Source of the DNA: Peribacillus frigoritolerans_B
GTDB lineage: Bacteria; Bacillota; Bacilli; Bacillales; DSM-1321
Assembly (NCBI RefSeq): GCF_044762665.1
Contig: NZ_JBIWES010000005.1
Coordinates: forward strand, 1 to 64,000
Direction of reading: 5' to 3'
DNA length: 64,000 nucleotides
Part shown: piece by piece, positions 1 to 7,971 of the stretch
Layout of the letters: each line of letters starts with the position of its first letter
Position numbering within the stretch: the stretch's first letter is position 1
Notes under the pieces: generated by a model
What the model was told of the DNA's origin: nothing
What the model saw: only the letters and a program-made list of their open reading frames with translations
Databases searched by the model: none
Program-made: the position numbers and the translations under genes

Positions 1-90
1 CCGTAGACACCCTTGCATTAAGCTAACCACTACTACTGCCTTCATGGTTCGGGACTTTCACCCTATAGATTGCACCCATGCCGGGCGCAC
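1..90 (-). mobile_element. Group IIC intron, 5' end (partial)
   Basis: Read on the minus strand, the stretch starting at 90 begins GTGCGCCCGGCATGGGTGCA and continues with the blocks CTATAGGGTGAAAGTCCCG and GCAAGGGTGTC. These match, from memory, the 5' end and domain I of bacterial group IIC introns such as the Oceanobacillus iheyensis intron. The intron runs off the left edge of the window, so the reverse transcriptase/maturase and domains V-VI cannot be seen. It begins two bases after the terminator hairpin at 94-129. Class C introns characteristically insert just behind rho-independent terminators, and the site fits that rule. Confidence 0.9.
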
Positions 91-93
91 GAA

Positions 94-129
94 AAGAGTC
101 CCGTTCGCATCATGACGAACGGGACTCTT
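94..129 (-). terminator. Terminator hairpin of the citrate transporter gene; intron target
   Basis: A perfect 14-bp stem (94-107 with 116-129) with an 8-base loop lies directly behind the CitMHS stop codon. On the minus strand it is followed by TTTTC and then the intron start at 90, so the intron has interrupted the T-tract and downstream region. Confidence 0.9.
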
Positions 130-136
130 AAGAGCT

Positions 137-1429
137 TTATAGTGGGATGATTCCTAATAGGACACATACCACTATCATGACAAGCGTCGATCCGCATGCC
201 CATTTCAGGAAAGTGCGCTGCAATGCACCGAAATCTTCCCCTACCATTCCAACCAATAGATAGGTAGATGGAACAAGCGGGCTTAATAGATGGACAGGAA
301 GCCCTAATAGTGAAGCTCTGCCGATCATGGCAGGATCGATTCCATAAGCAGCTCCCGCTTTAGCAAGTAATGGGAGAACACCATAATAAAATGCATCATT
401 AGACATGAAGAACGTAAAAGGTGCTGAGATGACGGCTGTGATGACAGCAAAATGTGCGCCCATTTGATCTGGAATATGCTGAATCAAAGAGTTTGCCATG
501 GCATCGACCATTTCCGTACCGGCAAGGATGCCAGTGAAGACACCCGCTGCAAAAATCATCGAAATTACTGATAAAGCATTGTCCGCATAGTTTGCCACAC
601 GCTCTTTTTGATCACTGAGTTTCGGATAATTAACCGTAATCGCAATCGCGAAACCTACCATGAACAGAACTGCTGAAGGCATAAGTTCCATAATCAGCGC
701 AACGAGCAGTGTAAGAGTCAATGCATAATTGAATATGATCAATTTAGGGCGCTTAAGATAAGCATCTTCCGTTGCAGCCGCCTGCTGTGCCATAACACGA
801 TAATCGACTTCTATGATCCCGATTCTTTTTCTTTCTTTTTTGCCCAGGCAATATGCCATGAAAAGGACGAATAGGACTCCGCCGATCATCGCTGGAATGA
901 CGGGTGTGAAAACATCGGACATTTCAAGTTTTAAAGCGGTCATCACCCGTGCTGTAGGACCTCCCCAAGGAAGAAGGTTCATGACTCCAGATGACGAAAC
1001 GGCAATACCGGCCAATACAAGCGGTCTCATTCCAATCCGTTTATATAGCGGAAGCATGGCTGAAATCGTAATCATATATGTGGTTGTACCATCTCCATCC
1101 AAGGAAATCAGCAAAGCCAGGACTGCCGTGCCGATGGCAATTTTCACTGGATCTCCTTTTACAACCTTAAGTATCGTATTGATGATCGGGTCAAAAACCC
1201 CAGCATCAATCAAAATTCCAAAGAAAAGGATTGCAAATAAAATCATGATTCCCGTTGGCGCAACGTCTTTGATCCCTTCCAGCGCCATCTCACCCATTTT
1301 ACCTCCAAACCCGCCAATAAGTGCAAAAGCACTTGGTACTGCAATCAAAGCTATCATGGCTGAAAGTCGCCCTGTCATAATTAAAATCATAAACACTAGT
1401 ATCATCAAGTATCCTAATAAAGCGAGCAT
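137..1429 (-). CDS. CitMHS family citrate/metal-citrate:proton symporter (module 1)
   Basis: A protein of about 430 residues, highly hydrophobic with about 11-12 membrane segments, that resembles the CitM/CitH citrate transporters of Bacillus. These import citrate, usually as a complex with divalent metal, together with protons. Visible family features are the N-terminus MLALLGYLM and the conserved loop ISLDGDGTTTYM near residue 110. A GTG at 1438 would lengthen the reading frame, but AAGGAG (1443-1438) overlaps it and sits 8 bases from ATG 1429, so I chose 1429. A perfect cre box lies upstream. The paralogue at 14169-15479 shares order and length. Exact substrate (citrate, isocitrate or a related tricarboxylate) is not fixed by sequence. 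Confidence 0.93.
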   Translation of the reverse strand: MLALLGYLMILVFMILIMTGRLSAMIALIAVPSAFALIGGFGGKMGEMALEGIKDVAPTGIMILFAILFFGILIDAGVFDPIINTILKVVKGDPVKIAIGTAVLALLISLDGDGTTTYMITISAMLPLYKRIGMRPLVLAGIAVSSSGVMNLLPWGGPTARVMTALKLEMSDVFTPVIPAMIGGVLFVLFMAYCLGKKERKRIGIIEVDYRVMAQQAAATEDAYLKRPKLIIFNYALTLTLLVALIMELMPSAVLFMVGFAIAITVNYPKLSDQKERVANYADNALSVISMIFAAGVFTGILAGTEMVDAMANSLIQHIPDQMGAHFAVITAVISAPFTFFMSNDAFYYGVLPLLAKAGAAYGIDPAMIGRASLLGLPVHLLSPLVPSTYLLVGMVGEDFGALQRTFLKWACGSTLVMIVVCVLLGIIPL

Positions 1430-1482
1430 ATCTATCACTCCTTATCTTCTAATAAGATAAAGTGTATATGAAACCGCTTCAT

Positions 1483-1498
1483 TTGTAAGCGTTCTCAA
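1483..1498 (-). promoter_or_regulatory. Catabolite responsive element (cre) upstream of CitMHS
   Basis: TTGTAAGCGTTCTCAA fits the CcpA operator consensus WTGNAANCGNWNNCAW at every fixed position. It lies 54-69 bases upstream of the CitMHS start, where a promoter is expected. CcpA repression of citrate transport is known for B. subtilis citM; its use here is inferred from the match and position. Confidence 0.75.
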
Positions 1499-1679
1499 TT
1501 TATTGTGTTTTAAAACTATTTTGTTAATTGTGTTCATTGTGTTTACGGAAGCGATTCTTCGAGGCAGAACCGAACGCCACTCCCCGGGTTGAATGGCGGG
1601 TTCCTTAAGGAAATGGTTATGATTATTAAGAAAACTTTGACTATATTTTCAATGCTGGCAAAGGCATGCTGCTGCGCAT

Positions 1680-2561
1680 TTATTCTTCAAAAGATAGATT
1701 TGCCGGTCCATCCAAAAGGTCACAGCCGTAATCTATATTGGTCGTTGGTGTATCGTTACTGACTTCCTCGAATTCCAGTTCATCGATCCATACTTGGCCA
1801 CGCCCTGAAAGAAGGACCCCGAATGAAATGATGGCACTGTTTTCGGGAACATCCAGGACAATATAATAATGGTTCCATTCCGTATCGTTGACGATGGGCC
1901 GATTCCCCATATTGTCGAATTGCAAAACATCATGAAGGGCATTATCCACCCTCATCCATAAACCACAAAATCCATCAACATCTTTTGATTTTAAAAAACC
2001 CGACAGTTTCATTCTTTTACCAAGGTAATTTTCCGCCTTGAATTGCTGCATCATCGTTGCAAATTCCTCCTTGGATTCCGCAGTGACGGATTTCAGGAAT
2101 CCTGATGCCTGGCCTTTATGGAAAGTCTCCCGGTCAATTCCCATTTTATAATTGAATGGATGACTCCCGCTTAAATTCCAGCCTTTTAATAATTGTTCGT
2201 TTTTCATCGTCATTTCCTCCTTTTGCAAGGTTAATTTACTTACGAGTTTCCGATATTGCCCTGGCGGCAGGTCATAATATTTCTTGAATGAACGAGTAAA
2301 GGATTCCTGTGTTTCAAAGCGGTAATATAAAGCAATGTCGATTATTTTTTCATCCGTATAAAGCAGCATGTTCGCTGCATTGGCGATCCTTCGATATCGA
2401 ATATATTCTGATACGGTCACGCCAACCTCCTTGTGAAAAATACGATGATAATGAAACTTCGAAAAACCTGCGAAACGAGCGATGTTCTCCAAGGACAATT
2501 CATCTTGTAAGCTATTCTCTATATATTCAATCGTTTTTTGGATGATGGGACTGTATCTCAT
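1680..2561 (-). CDS. AraC family transcriptional regulator with C-terminal beta-rich domain
   Basis: A 293-residue protein. Residues 1-105 are a tandem helix-turn-helix DNA-binding domain of the AraC type (FAGFSKFHYHRIFHKEVG and the second helix region ending FKKYYDLPPGQYR). Residues 125-275 form a separate domain with GLWMRVD and VWIDELEFEEV motifs, of a jelly-roll-like kind found on other AraC proteins and presumably binding a ligand. AAGGAGG lies just before the ATG. It sits between the transporter and the two-component genes of module 1 and is followed downstream by the CitMHS gene. Whether it controls the transporter or an unlinked set is unknown. Confidence 0.88.
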   Translation of the reverse strand: MRYSPIIQKTIEYIENSLQDELSLENIARFAGFSKFHYHRIFHKEVGVTVSEYIRYRRIANAANMLLYTDEKIIDIALYYRFETQESFTRSFKKYYDLPPGQYRKLVSKLTLQKEEMTMKNEQLLKGWNLSGSHPFNYKMGIDRETFHKGQASGFLKSVTAESKEEFATMMQQFKAENYLGKRMKLSGFLKSKDVDGFCGLWMRVDNALHDVLQFDNMGNRPIVNDTEWNHYYIVLDVPENSAIISFGVLLSGRGQVWIDELEFEEVSNDTPTTNIDYGCDLLDGPANLSFEE

Positions 2562-2653
2562 TTCCGAACCTCCTTAAGAATAAGATAACAGATTAAAACA
2601 TCGTTTTTTTGACATATATTGCTTTTTTTATAATCTTTCAAACCATGCATGCA

Positions 2654-2690
2654 TAAAAAAACACCTCCAATCTTGAAGGTGTTTCACACT
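2654..2690 (-). terminator. Terminator after response regulator (module 1)
   Basis: The inverted repeat AAACACCTccaatcttgAAGGTGTTT, followed on the minus strand by a T-rich stretch (complement of the A-run at 2656-2661), lies directly behind the response regulator stop. It separates the two-component transcript from the AraC gene. Confidence 0.8.
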
Positions 2691-2695
2691 TAATT

Positions 2696-3385
2696 CTATT
2701 GAATTTTATAATATCTTCGCTCAGGTCTCCCCACTACCCCGTATACGACTTCCGCTTTACATTTCTTTACGGATATCAAGTATTCCAGATAGCGTCTCGC
2801 GGTTGTCCTGGAAGCTCCGATCTGTCCGCTCACTTGCTCAGCCGACAATCCGATATCGCTTGCTTCGAGTACCTCGATCACTTTCGCCAAAGTGATTTCG
2901 TCGACCCCTTTCGGCAAGGATGGCCCATCGTTCGATTCCGAAACGGAAGAACCCTTTTTCAAAATGAGATCAACAAAATCCTGATCTATTTCTTGTTTCG
3001 ATTTCATCAGATGGACTTTCTTCAGATACTCTTCGATAACTTGGTTGAAACGCTGCATCTCCACTGGTTTAATTAAATAATTCTCTACACCATAGTGAAG
3101 CGCCTTTTCAAGTTGTTCCTTATCCGTTGCCGCGGTAATCATGATGATATCCACATTCGGGAATTTTTTCCTTATTTCCGGAAGGAGGTCTGTACCAAGC
3201 TGATCTGGCATATAAACATCAAGCAAAAGCAAATCCGGGCTTTTTTGTTCCAAAATCCGAAGCGTTCTTTTGGCATTGACAGCTTTTCCGACCACTTCTA
3301 TTTCATCAAAGTTTTTCAAGAATTTTTCATGGATATCCGCTACACGAAAATCATCTTCTGCGATGACTGCTCTTATCTTCAGCAT
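2696..3385 (-). CDS. Response regulator, CitB/DcuR/DctR family (module 1)
   Basis: A 229-residue regulator. The receiver domain (1-120) has acidic residues E10 D11 D12, the phosphorylation site D56 in LLLLDVYMP, the switch threonine in IMITAA and the lysine in YLIKP. The C-terminal part (about 165-225) is a winged helix typical of regulators paired with CitA/DcuS kinases (QIGASRTTARRYLEYL). Its start overlaps the end of the kinase gene by 7 bases, which indicates translational coupling. By family it should activate transport genes for a carboxylate; the adjacent CitMHS gene is the likely target. Confidence 0.93.
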   Translation of the reverse strand: MLKIRAVIAEDDFRVADIHEKFLKNFDEIEVVGKAVNAKRTLRILEQKSPDLLLLDVYMPDQLGTDLLPEIRKKFPNVDIIMITAATDKEQLEKALHYGVENYLIKPVEMQRFNQVIEEYLKKVHLMKSKQEIDQDFVDLILKKGSSVSESNDGPSLPKGVDEITLAKVIEVLEASDIGLSAEQVSGQIGASRTTARRYLEYLISVKKCKAEVVYGVVGRPERRYYKIQ

Positions 3386-4986
3386 TCTTTCCCTCCTCTC
3401 TGTTCTTTAGGAAGATACACGGTGAATATGGTGTTTCCATCCTCGCTGTGAACTTCGATGATGCCGCCCAGCTCTTTTACGACATGATCAGCATTCGAAA
3501 GTCCATAACCACTCGGACTTCCGCTGTTTTTCGAAGTGAAACCCCGATCGAAAATATGGGCGATGGCATCCTCAGGTATTCCTTTTCCGTTATCACTCAC
3601 TTCAAATACCATATCATTTCCTATATCAGTGGCGAAAAATTTCACGAGCGGCTCCTCCATGCTTGAAACCGCTTCAAGTGCATTATCGATAATGTTGCCT
3701 AGAATCAAGGTTAGTTGTGACAATTTAATATGATCCGGCAGTTTCTCTAGGTAACTTTGTGCGTCTATTTCAAAGATGATCTTCTTCTCCGATGCTTTCC
3801 CTATCTTGCCAAGTAACAGGGCTTGCACTTTTGTATCCTTTATCTGTTCGAACACGACACGGTTCAAGGTATGCAATTCGGAAGTTTCGCTTTGAATCAT
3901 ATCGATTGCTTCATCGTACTCCCCTAATTGTATCAAACCTGAAAGGACATATAGTTTATTGGTAAATTCATGGGTTTGTGCCCTTAAATCCTCTGAATGC
4001 ATCTTCACTTCCGATAATGTATTGACCATTTCCTCAATTTCCGTTCGATCACGGAACGAAGCGACAACACCGCTTACCCCTTCACTATCGAAAATTGGCG
4101 TACAATTGACGATAACGGATTTGTCTTCCCATGAAATCTCCTTATCCGCTTGCGGTTCTCCGGACTTCAGCACCTCGAACAAATATTTCGAAGGAAATAG
4201 GCCATCGACGTTCAAATGGCGAACGGACTCTTTAATATCCAGTAATTTTTTCGCCGGCTGATTCATAGAGGTAATCAACCCATTTTGGTCAATGGCCAGA
4301 ATCCCCTCTTTCACCGATTGAAGCACTGCATTTTTTTCTTTATATAAATTGGCGATTTCAAATGGTTCCAGCCCCAGTGTATCTTTACGTATGCTCCTTG
4401 CCAGCATATAACTGCCGATGATCGATATCATGATGGCCACTAAAGATACAACCATCTCCTTGGACAAATCCTTGAAAATTTGGGCCCGGACATCGTCCAC
4501 CAAAAAACCGACGGAGACGATTCCAATTATTTTTCCATCCTCATTGAATACCGGTGACTTCCCCCGAATGGAAAGACCTAGTGATCCTGCCGCTTCGGAG
4601 ACATAATATTCGCCTTCCCGAATGGCCCTGCTATTGTCCCCGCCTTCCATCCGCTTCCCAATTTCGGAAGCCAGCGGATGGGAATAGCGAATTCCCTCTG
4701 CATTCCCTACAACGATGAACTCAGCACCTGTTTCCCTGCGGATCTTTTCGGCAATCGGCTGGATTATGCCAGCGGGATCATCCGTTTCAAAGGCCTCTGT
4801 AACGGTAGGCATGAAGCTTATCGTCTTTGAAAGTTCCAACGCCAATTGACCTTTATCCTTCGCTATTTGCCTTCCTTCCATATAGGAAAAAGTAGTCGTC
4901 AATAACAGAATCAAAAACAGGCTCAACGATAGAACTAACCCCAGAATCTTAGTTTCCAGCGATACTTTCCTCATATTCAACAGCAT
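3379..4986 (-). CDS. Sensor histidine kinase, CitA/DcuS/DctS family (module 1)
   Basis: A 535-residue membrane kinase. It has a transmembrane helix at about 13-33, an extracytoplasmic PAS-like sensor at about 40-170 with the ligand-type motifs RYSHP (100-104) and RGKSPVF (141-147), a second membrane helix at about 177-197, a cytoplasmic PAS domain at about 215-320, the histidine in RAQTHEFTNKL (H339) and an HATPase domain with DNALEA and GYGLSN motifs. Such kinases sense citrate, malate, fumarate or related acids outside the cell. ATG 4986 has AGAGG directly adjacent; the next in-frame ATG, 4974, is an equally possible start. It pairs with the overlapping regulator gene. Confidence 0.93.
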   Translation of the reverse strand: MLLNMRKVSLETKILGLVLSLSLFLILLLTTTFSYMEGRQIAKDKGQLALELSKTISFMPTVTEAFETDDPAGIIQPIAEKIRRETGAEFIVVGNAEGIRYSHPLASEIGKRMEGGDNSRAIREGEYYVSEAAGSLGLSIRGKSPVFNEDGKIIGIVSVGFLVDDVRAQIFKDLSKEMVVSLVAIMISIIGSYMLARSIRKDTLGLEPFEIANLYKEKNAVLQSVKEGILAIDQNGLITSMNQPAKKLLDIKESVRHLNVDGLFPSKYLFEVLKSGEPQADKEISWEDKSVIVNCTPIFDSEGVSGVVASFRDRTEIEEMVNTLSEVKMHSEDLRAQTHEFTNKLYVLSGLIQLGEYDEAIDMIQSETSELHTLNRVVFEQIKDTKVQALLLGKIGKASEKKIIFEIDAQSYLEKLPDHIKLSQLTLILGNIIDNALEAVSSMEEPLVKFFATDIGNDMVFEVSDNGKGIPEDAIAHIFDRGFTSKNSGSPSGYGLSNADHVVKELGGIIEVHSEDGNTIFTVYLPKEQRGGKEC

Positions 4987-5125
4987 CCTCTATTTTCATT
5001 TTCATTCACTAAATTTTATAGGAGCATAATGATTTTACCATTTCTATTAAATATTGAACATTGTTGGCGTTTATTTCTCAGTGTCCACGCGTGCGAATTT
5101 TCCACCTTGTATCTCCTTTCCTTAG

Positions 5126-5516
5126 TCAGATTGTTGACCGCTTTGGGGGACAATCAACAATAGGCATTTCTCTTAATGATGTTTTTCTTTGGATTCCACC
5201 TGAAGCCGGCAACAGCCGACGAAAATGGAATAATACCAGAAACGCGCAACATTGTTTAGCCATATAAAAGTATTCCTGAGCAGGCAAAACGAAATCACAT
5301 CTGGATCTACGGCAAATGTTGACGCCGATTGTTTTTGGGGGATAAACGCTGGCGGGGAGCTGTTGGTGCTTGCGAACTCGGCGGTGGTCCCGGTCGACCT
5401 GGAAATTGAGGTAAACGAGGGAGGATGCCCGGAAAGCCGGATAGACCGGGAAACTGCCGTTCAAGAAAAGCTTGATCTTCATAATGTACGTTGGGTACAT
5501 ATACATGGTCATTCAC
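5126..5516 (-). pseudogene. Degraded Pro/Gly-rich protein gene (Bacillus VDPxxI..CLxRxTxIWL family)
   Basis: Translation of the minus strand in three frames gives consecutive pieces of one protein. Frame 1 from GTG 5516 gives a Pro/Gly/Phe-rich start (FPGLSGFPG, LPQFPGRPGPPPSS). A second frame gives PPAFIPQ, then FAVDPDVISFCLLRNTFIWL and ARFWYYSIFVG. A third gives VAGFRWNPKKN. I recall a small uncharacterised Bacillus family with the order Pro-rich, VDPGAIRxCLFRYTYIWL, FVGRxSVAGFRW, so at least two frameshifts have broken the gene. AGAGGTGA precedes the start. It was probably a surface or spore-associated protein, but the function is not known. Confidence 0.65.
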
Positions 5517-5601
5517 CTCTATAAGATGGAATGTAATAAGTTATGATATATGGACCCAACGTTTTTGGGTTGGAAATGCAACTTATCTTAGAAAATAGGT
5601 A

Positions 5602-5680
5602 TATATCGACGGTACTTGCAGGTTTTTCTCCGAAAATGGAAATATATCGAGGAATCTTGCTGTTTTTCTCGGAAGTAGGA
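5602..5680. repeat. Two imperfect 41-bp direct repeats
   Basis: TATATCGA occurs at 5602-5609 and 5643-5650, each followed by a diverged copy of CTTGCAGGTTTTTCTCCGAAA / CTTGCTGTTTTTCTCGGAAG. The unit is 41 bp. It lies between alkA and the decayed gene and has no coding support. Confidence 0.6.
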
Positions 5681-5681
5681 T

Positions 5682-6608
5682 TCAATATAGTAATCTCCAT
5701 AAATAGAAGGTCGCATAGGATTCCCAACCGGCCCATGCTTCCGATCGTTTCAGGATTTCCGCTTTCGTTGGTTTTGCTTCCGTTTGCATGACCAGTTTCA
5801 TGGAATTATGCAGCCCGACGTCATCGATGGGAAAGGCTGCTGGAAAACGCAAACAGCGCATCAAGACATAGTTCGCTGTCCACGGACCGATTCCCCGTAT
5901 TTTGGTCAGCATTTTTTCAGCCTCTTTTACATCCTTTGCATTCAATAGCTTTTCTTTAGTGAGTTCCCCTTCTGCAATCAGTTGAGCAACACCTATTAAA
6001 TATTCACACTTCTTCACCGTCATCCTCAAATCGGCAAAATCTTCGACGGTCAATTTCGCGATTGCATCAGGCGTCGGAAACAGCCAGTATTGCTTTCCTT
6101 CGAATTCAACATATTCACCAAATCCCTCCACAAGCCTCCGTTTCAAGGTATAGGCATAAGTCAAGTTAATCTGCTGACCAAGTATTCCCCAGGCAATCGC
6201 TTCAAATAAATCAGGGATGCCCATATTTCTCAAACCGAAGAATTGGCTTACCGGCTTTTGCAATAAAGGGTCACTTTGGGCCAATTCATAAAAAGGAAGC
6301 AGATTTGTTTCAAGATCGAACCAGTGACGAACGTATTGGGATACAGCAGCCTTTACCTGATTATCCATAGGTGCTGTTCGTCCTGGAAACCGAACGGCCA
6401 GCTCCGTTTCATTCATCGCACTGATTTCTATTAAAAATGTCTCGTTTTCGGCATCAAGTGCTCGATAAATTTTTTGATCAACAATATCGAACAGACATTC
6501 ATTGGAGGATCTTGATAAGTATTTAAGATTTTCCGAAAAACTAAACTCCTTTGGTGCATGAATCCTCAATTCAATCATGCCTTCATCATTTGATAATGTC
6601 TTTATCAT
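5682..6608 (-). CDS. alkA: DNA-3-methyladenine glycosylase II (AlkA type)
   Basis: A 308-residue base-excision repair glycosylase that removes 3-methyladenine and other alkylated purines. The N-terminal third is the beta-rich AlkA_N-like domain. The helix-hairpin-helix/GPD region near residues 235-265 contains KIRGIGPWTANYVLMRC and FPIDDVGL, the second aspartate being the expected catalytic residue. AAGGAGG precedes ATG 6608. It is transcribed away from adaA-adaB; the same divergent pairing of alkA and ada genes is known in B. subtilis, where methylated AdaA activates both. Two 18-bp repeats between the genes are candidate AdaA operators. Confidence 0.95.
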   Translation of the reverse strand: MIKTLSNDEGMIELRIHAPKEFSFSENLKYLSRSSNECLFDIVDQKIYRALDAENETFLIEISAMNETELAVRFPGRTAPMDNQVKAAVSQYVRHWFDLETNLLPFYELAQSDPLLQKPVSQFFGLRNMGIPDLFEAIAWGILGQQINLTYAYTLKRRLVEGFGEYVEFEGKQYWLFPTPDAIAKLTVEDFADLRMTVKKCEYLIGVAQLIAEGELTKEKLLNAKDVKEAEKMLTKIRGIGPWTANYVLMRCLRFPAAFPIDDVGLHNSMKLVMQTEAKPTKAEILKRSEAWAGWESYATFYLWRLLY

Positions 6609-6646
6609 CCTGCTCCCTCCTTTAGCTTTATTCTAATGACAAATCG

Positions 6647-6664
6647 ATACGCTATCTTGCTTTT
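6647..6664. promoter_or_regulatory. Candidate AdaA operator, alkA-proximal copy
   Basis: ATACGCTATCTTGCTTTT is repeated with 16 of 18 identical bases at 6719-6736. This copy lies about 39 bases before alkA, just upstream of a minus-strand TAGAAT -10-like element. Location in the divergent alkA/adaA promoter region suggests an AdaA binding site; binding is inferred. Confidence 0.55.
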
Positions 6665-6718
6665 CCTTCAACCCCCTTATTTTAACAGACAAATAGTCAT
6701 CTCCCCTAACTCGAACAA

Positions 6719-6736
6719 TTACGTTATCTTGCTTTT
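6719..6736. promoter_or_regulatory. Candidate AdaA operator, adaA-proximal copy
   Basis: TTACGTTATCTTGCTTTT, the second copy of the 18-bp repeat, ends about 36 bases before TATACT (6773-6778), a good -10 element for adaA. That places it around -45 to -65, the position of a class I activator site. Confidence 0.55.
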
Positions 6737-6797
6737 ATATTCTCAAAATGTTTGTATATCAGCCCTTTCTTGTATACTTAATGGAGAGGTGAATGTA

Positions 6798-7397
6798 GTG
6801 AATCCGAAAAAAGCAGATTTCCCTAATGAATATTGGAAAGCCATTATAGATTGTGATGCAGCATATGATGATCATTTTTTATACGGAGTGATTACGACGG
6901 GCATCTTTTGCAGGCCCTCCTGTAAATCCAGGGTGCCTAATAAGGAAAACGTGAAGATTTTCAAAAATGCCATGATGGCTTTGGAAGAAGGTTTCCGGCC
7001 CTGCAAACGATGTAAACCGGAAGGACTGAATTTGCCGACAGAAGAATGGGTTGAACAAATAGCCGAATGGATCGACACCCATTACAGCGAACCCCTCACT
7101 TTGAACAAATTGGCGGATATCTCCCACGGCAGCCCGTATCATTTACAACGATCATTCAAGCGAATGAAAGGGATATCGCCCACTGAATACATTCAGCGGC
7201 TTCGCCTTGAAAAAGCGGCGAGGCTGCTGGAAAACTCCGAGCTGCCGATAACGGAAATAGGCTTCGCTGCCGGGTTCTCTAGTACATCCTATTTCATGAC
7301 GCTATTCAAAAGGAAAATGGGGAATACCCCTTCAGGATATAGGAATGCATATCTCAAAACCCAAGCTTTGGAGCGTGAAGAAAATGAAGAATGTTAA
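6798..7397 (+). CDS. adaA: AdaA: methylphosphotriester-DNA methyltransferase and AraC-type activator
   Basis: A 199-residue protein. The N-terminal Ada zinc domain (about 8-85) has the four cysteines in FCRPSCKS and RPCKRCKP, one of which takes methyl from phosphotriesters. Residues 95-190 are an AraC helix-turn-helix domain (AGFSSTSYFMTLFKRKMG). Methylated AdaA switches on ada and alkA genes. The open frame reaches back to 6636, but GGAGAGG (6783-6789) lies 8 bases before GTG 6798 and the homologous region starts there, so I chose this start. It overlaps adaB by 14 bases. Confidence 0.95.
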   Translation: MNPKKADFPNEYWKAIIDCDAAYDDHFLYGVITTGIFCRPSCKSRVPNKENVKIFKNAMMALEEGFRPCKRCKPEGLNLPTEEWVEQIAEWIDTHYSEPLTLNKLADISHGSPYHLQRSFKRMKGISPTEYIQRLRLEKAARLLENSELPITEIGFAAGFSSTSYFMTLFKRKMGNTPSGYRNAYLKTQALEREENEEC

Positions 7398-7908
7398 AGA
7401 ACAAACCATTGACTGGGCCATATTGCATTATGATAAGTGGCAATTATATGTGGCCAAGACGGAAAAAGGGCTTTGCTATGTAGGCTCTCCCGGTCAAACG
7501 TATGAAGAATTGAAGTCCTTGATACAAAAACGCTTTCCAATGGCGAACCTTGTTGAAAATGAAAAAGCATTAAATCCCTATCTAAAAGAACTACAAGAAT
7601 ATTTCGAAGGAACCAGGCAGACTTTCACTCTTCCCACAGATGTAAAAGGCACGCCCTTTCAACAAGAAATTTGGGCAGCGCTGAATCAAATTCCCTATGG
7701 AAAAACCTGTTCCTATTCCGATATTGCCCAAATCATCCAAAGACCTGCAGCTGTTCGGGCGGTTGGTACGGCCATTGGTGCCAATCCTATTCTGATCACA
7801 GTGCCATGTCACCGGGTTATCGGAAAAAACGGGGCCATTACCGGCTACCGGGGAGGTACGGAGATGAAACAATATCTACTTCGATTGGAAGCACAAATGA
7901 AAGCGTAA
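7384..7908 (+). CDS. adaB: AdaB: methylated-DNA-[protein]-cysteine S-methyltransferase
   Basis: A 174-residue suicide repair enzyme that moves the methyl group from O6-methylguanine to its own cysteine. The active-site motif ITVPCHRVIG and the following TGYRGG loop are present, as is the helix-turn-helix region GTPFQQEIWAAL...IPYGKT. An in-frame ATG at 7345 exists, but ATG 7384 with GGAG (7370-7373) fits the family's length. It overlaps adaA by 14 bases and is followed by a terminator, so adaA-adaB is a two-gene operon. Confidence 0.95.
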   Translation: MKNVKEQTIDWAILHYDKWQLYVAKTEKGLCYVGSPGQTYEELKSLIQKRFPMANLVENEKALNPYLKELQEYFEGTRQTFTLPTDVKGTPFQQEIWAALNQIPYGKTCSYSDIAQIIQRPAAVRAVGTAIGANPILITVPCHRVIGKNGAITGYRGGTEMKQYLLRLEAQMKA

Positions 7909-7928
7909 GGACAATCTGACCGCAAAAA

Positions 7929-7954
7929 AAAGCATCCGGCTATAAGGATGCTTT
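7929..7954. terminator. Bidirectional terminator between adaB and DUF2690 gene
   Basis: AAAGCATCC-ggctataa-GGATGCTTT forms a 9-bp stem flanked by an A-run on the left and T-rich sequence on the right. It serves convergent adaB (+) and the secreted protein gene (-). Confidence 0.9.
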
Positions 7955-7971
7955 CTTTTCATTTTTGTTTT

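Noticed and set aside
813..1460. 215-codon open frame on the plus strand
   Set aside because: It lies entirely opposite the CitMHS gene and has no family-like sequence; antisense shadow.
5543..5791. 82-codon plus-strand frame over the 41-bp repeats
   Set aside because: It overlaps the alkA end and only reads the repeat; no gene signals.
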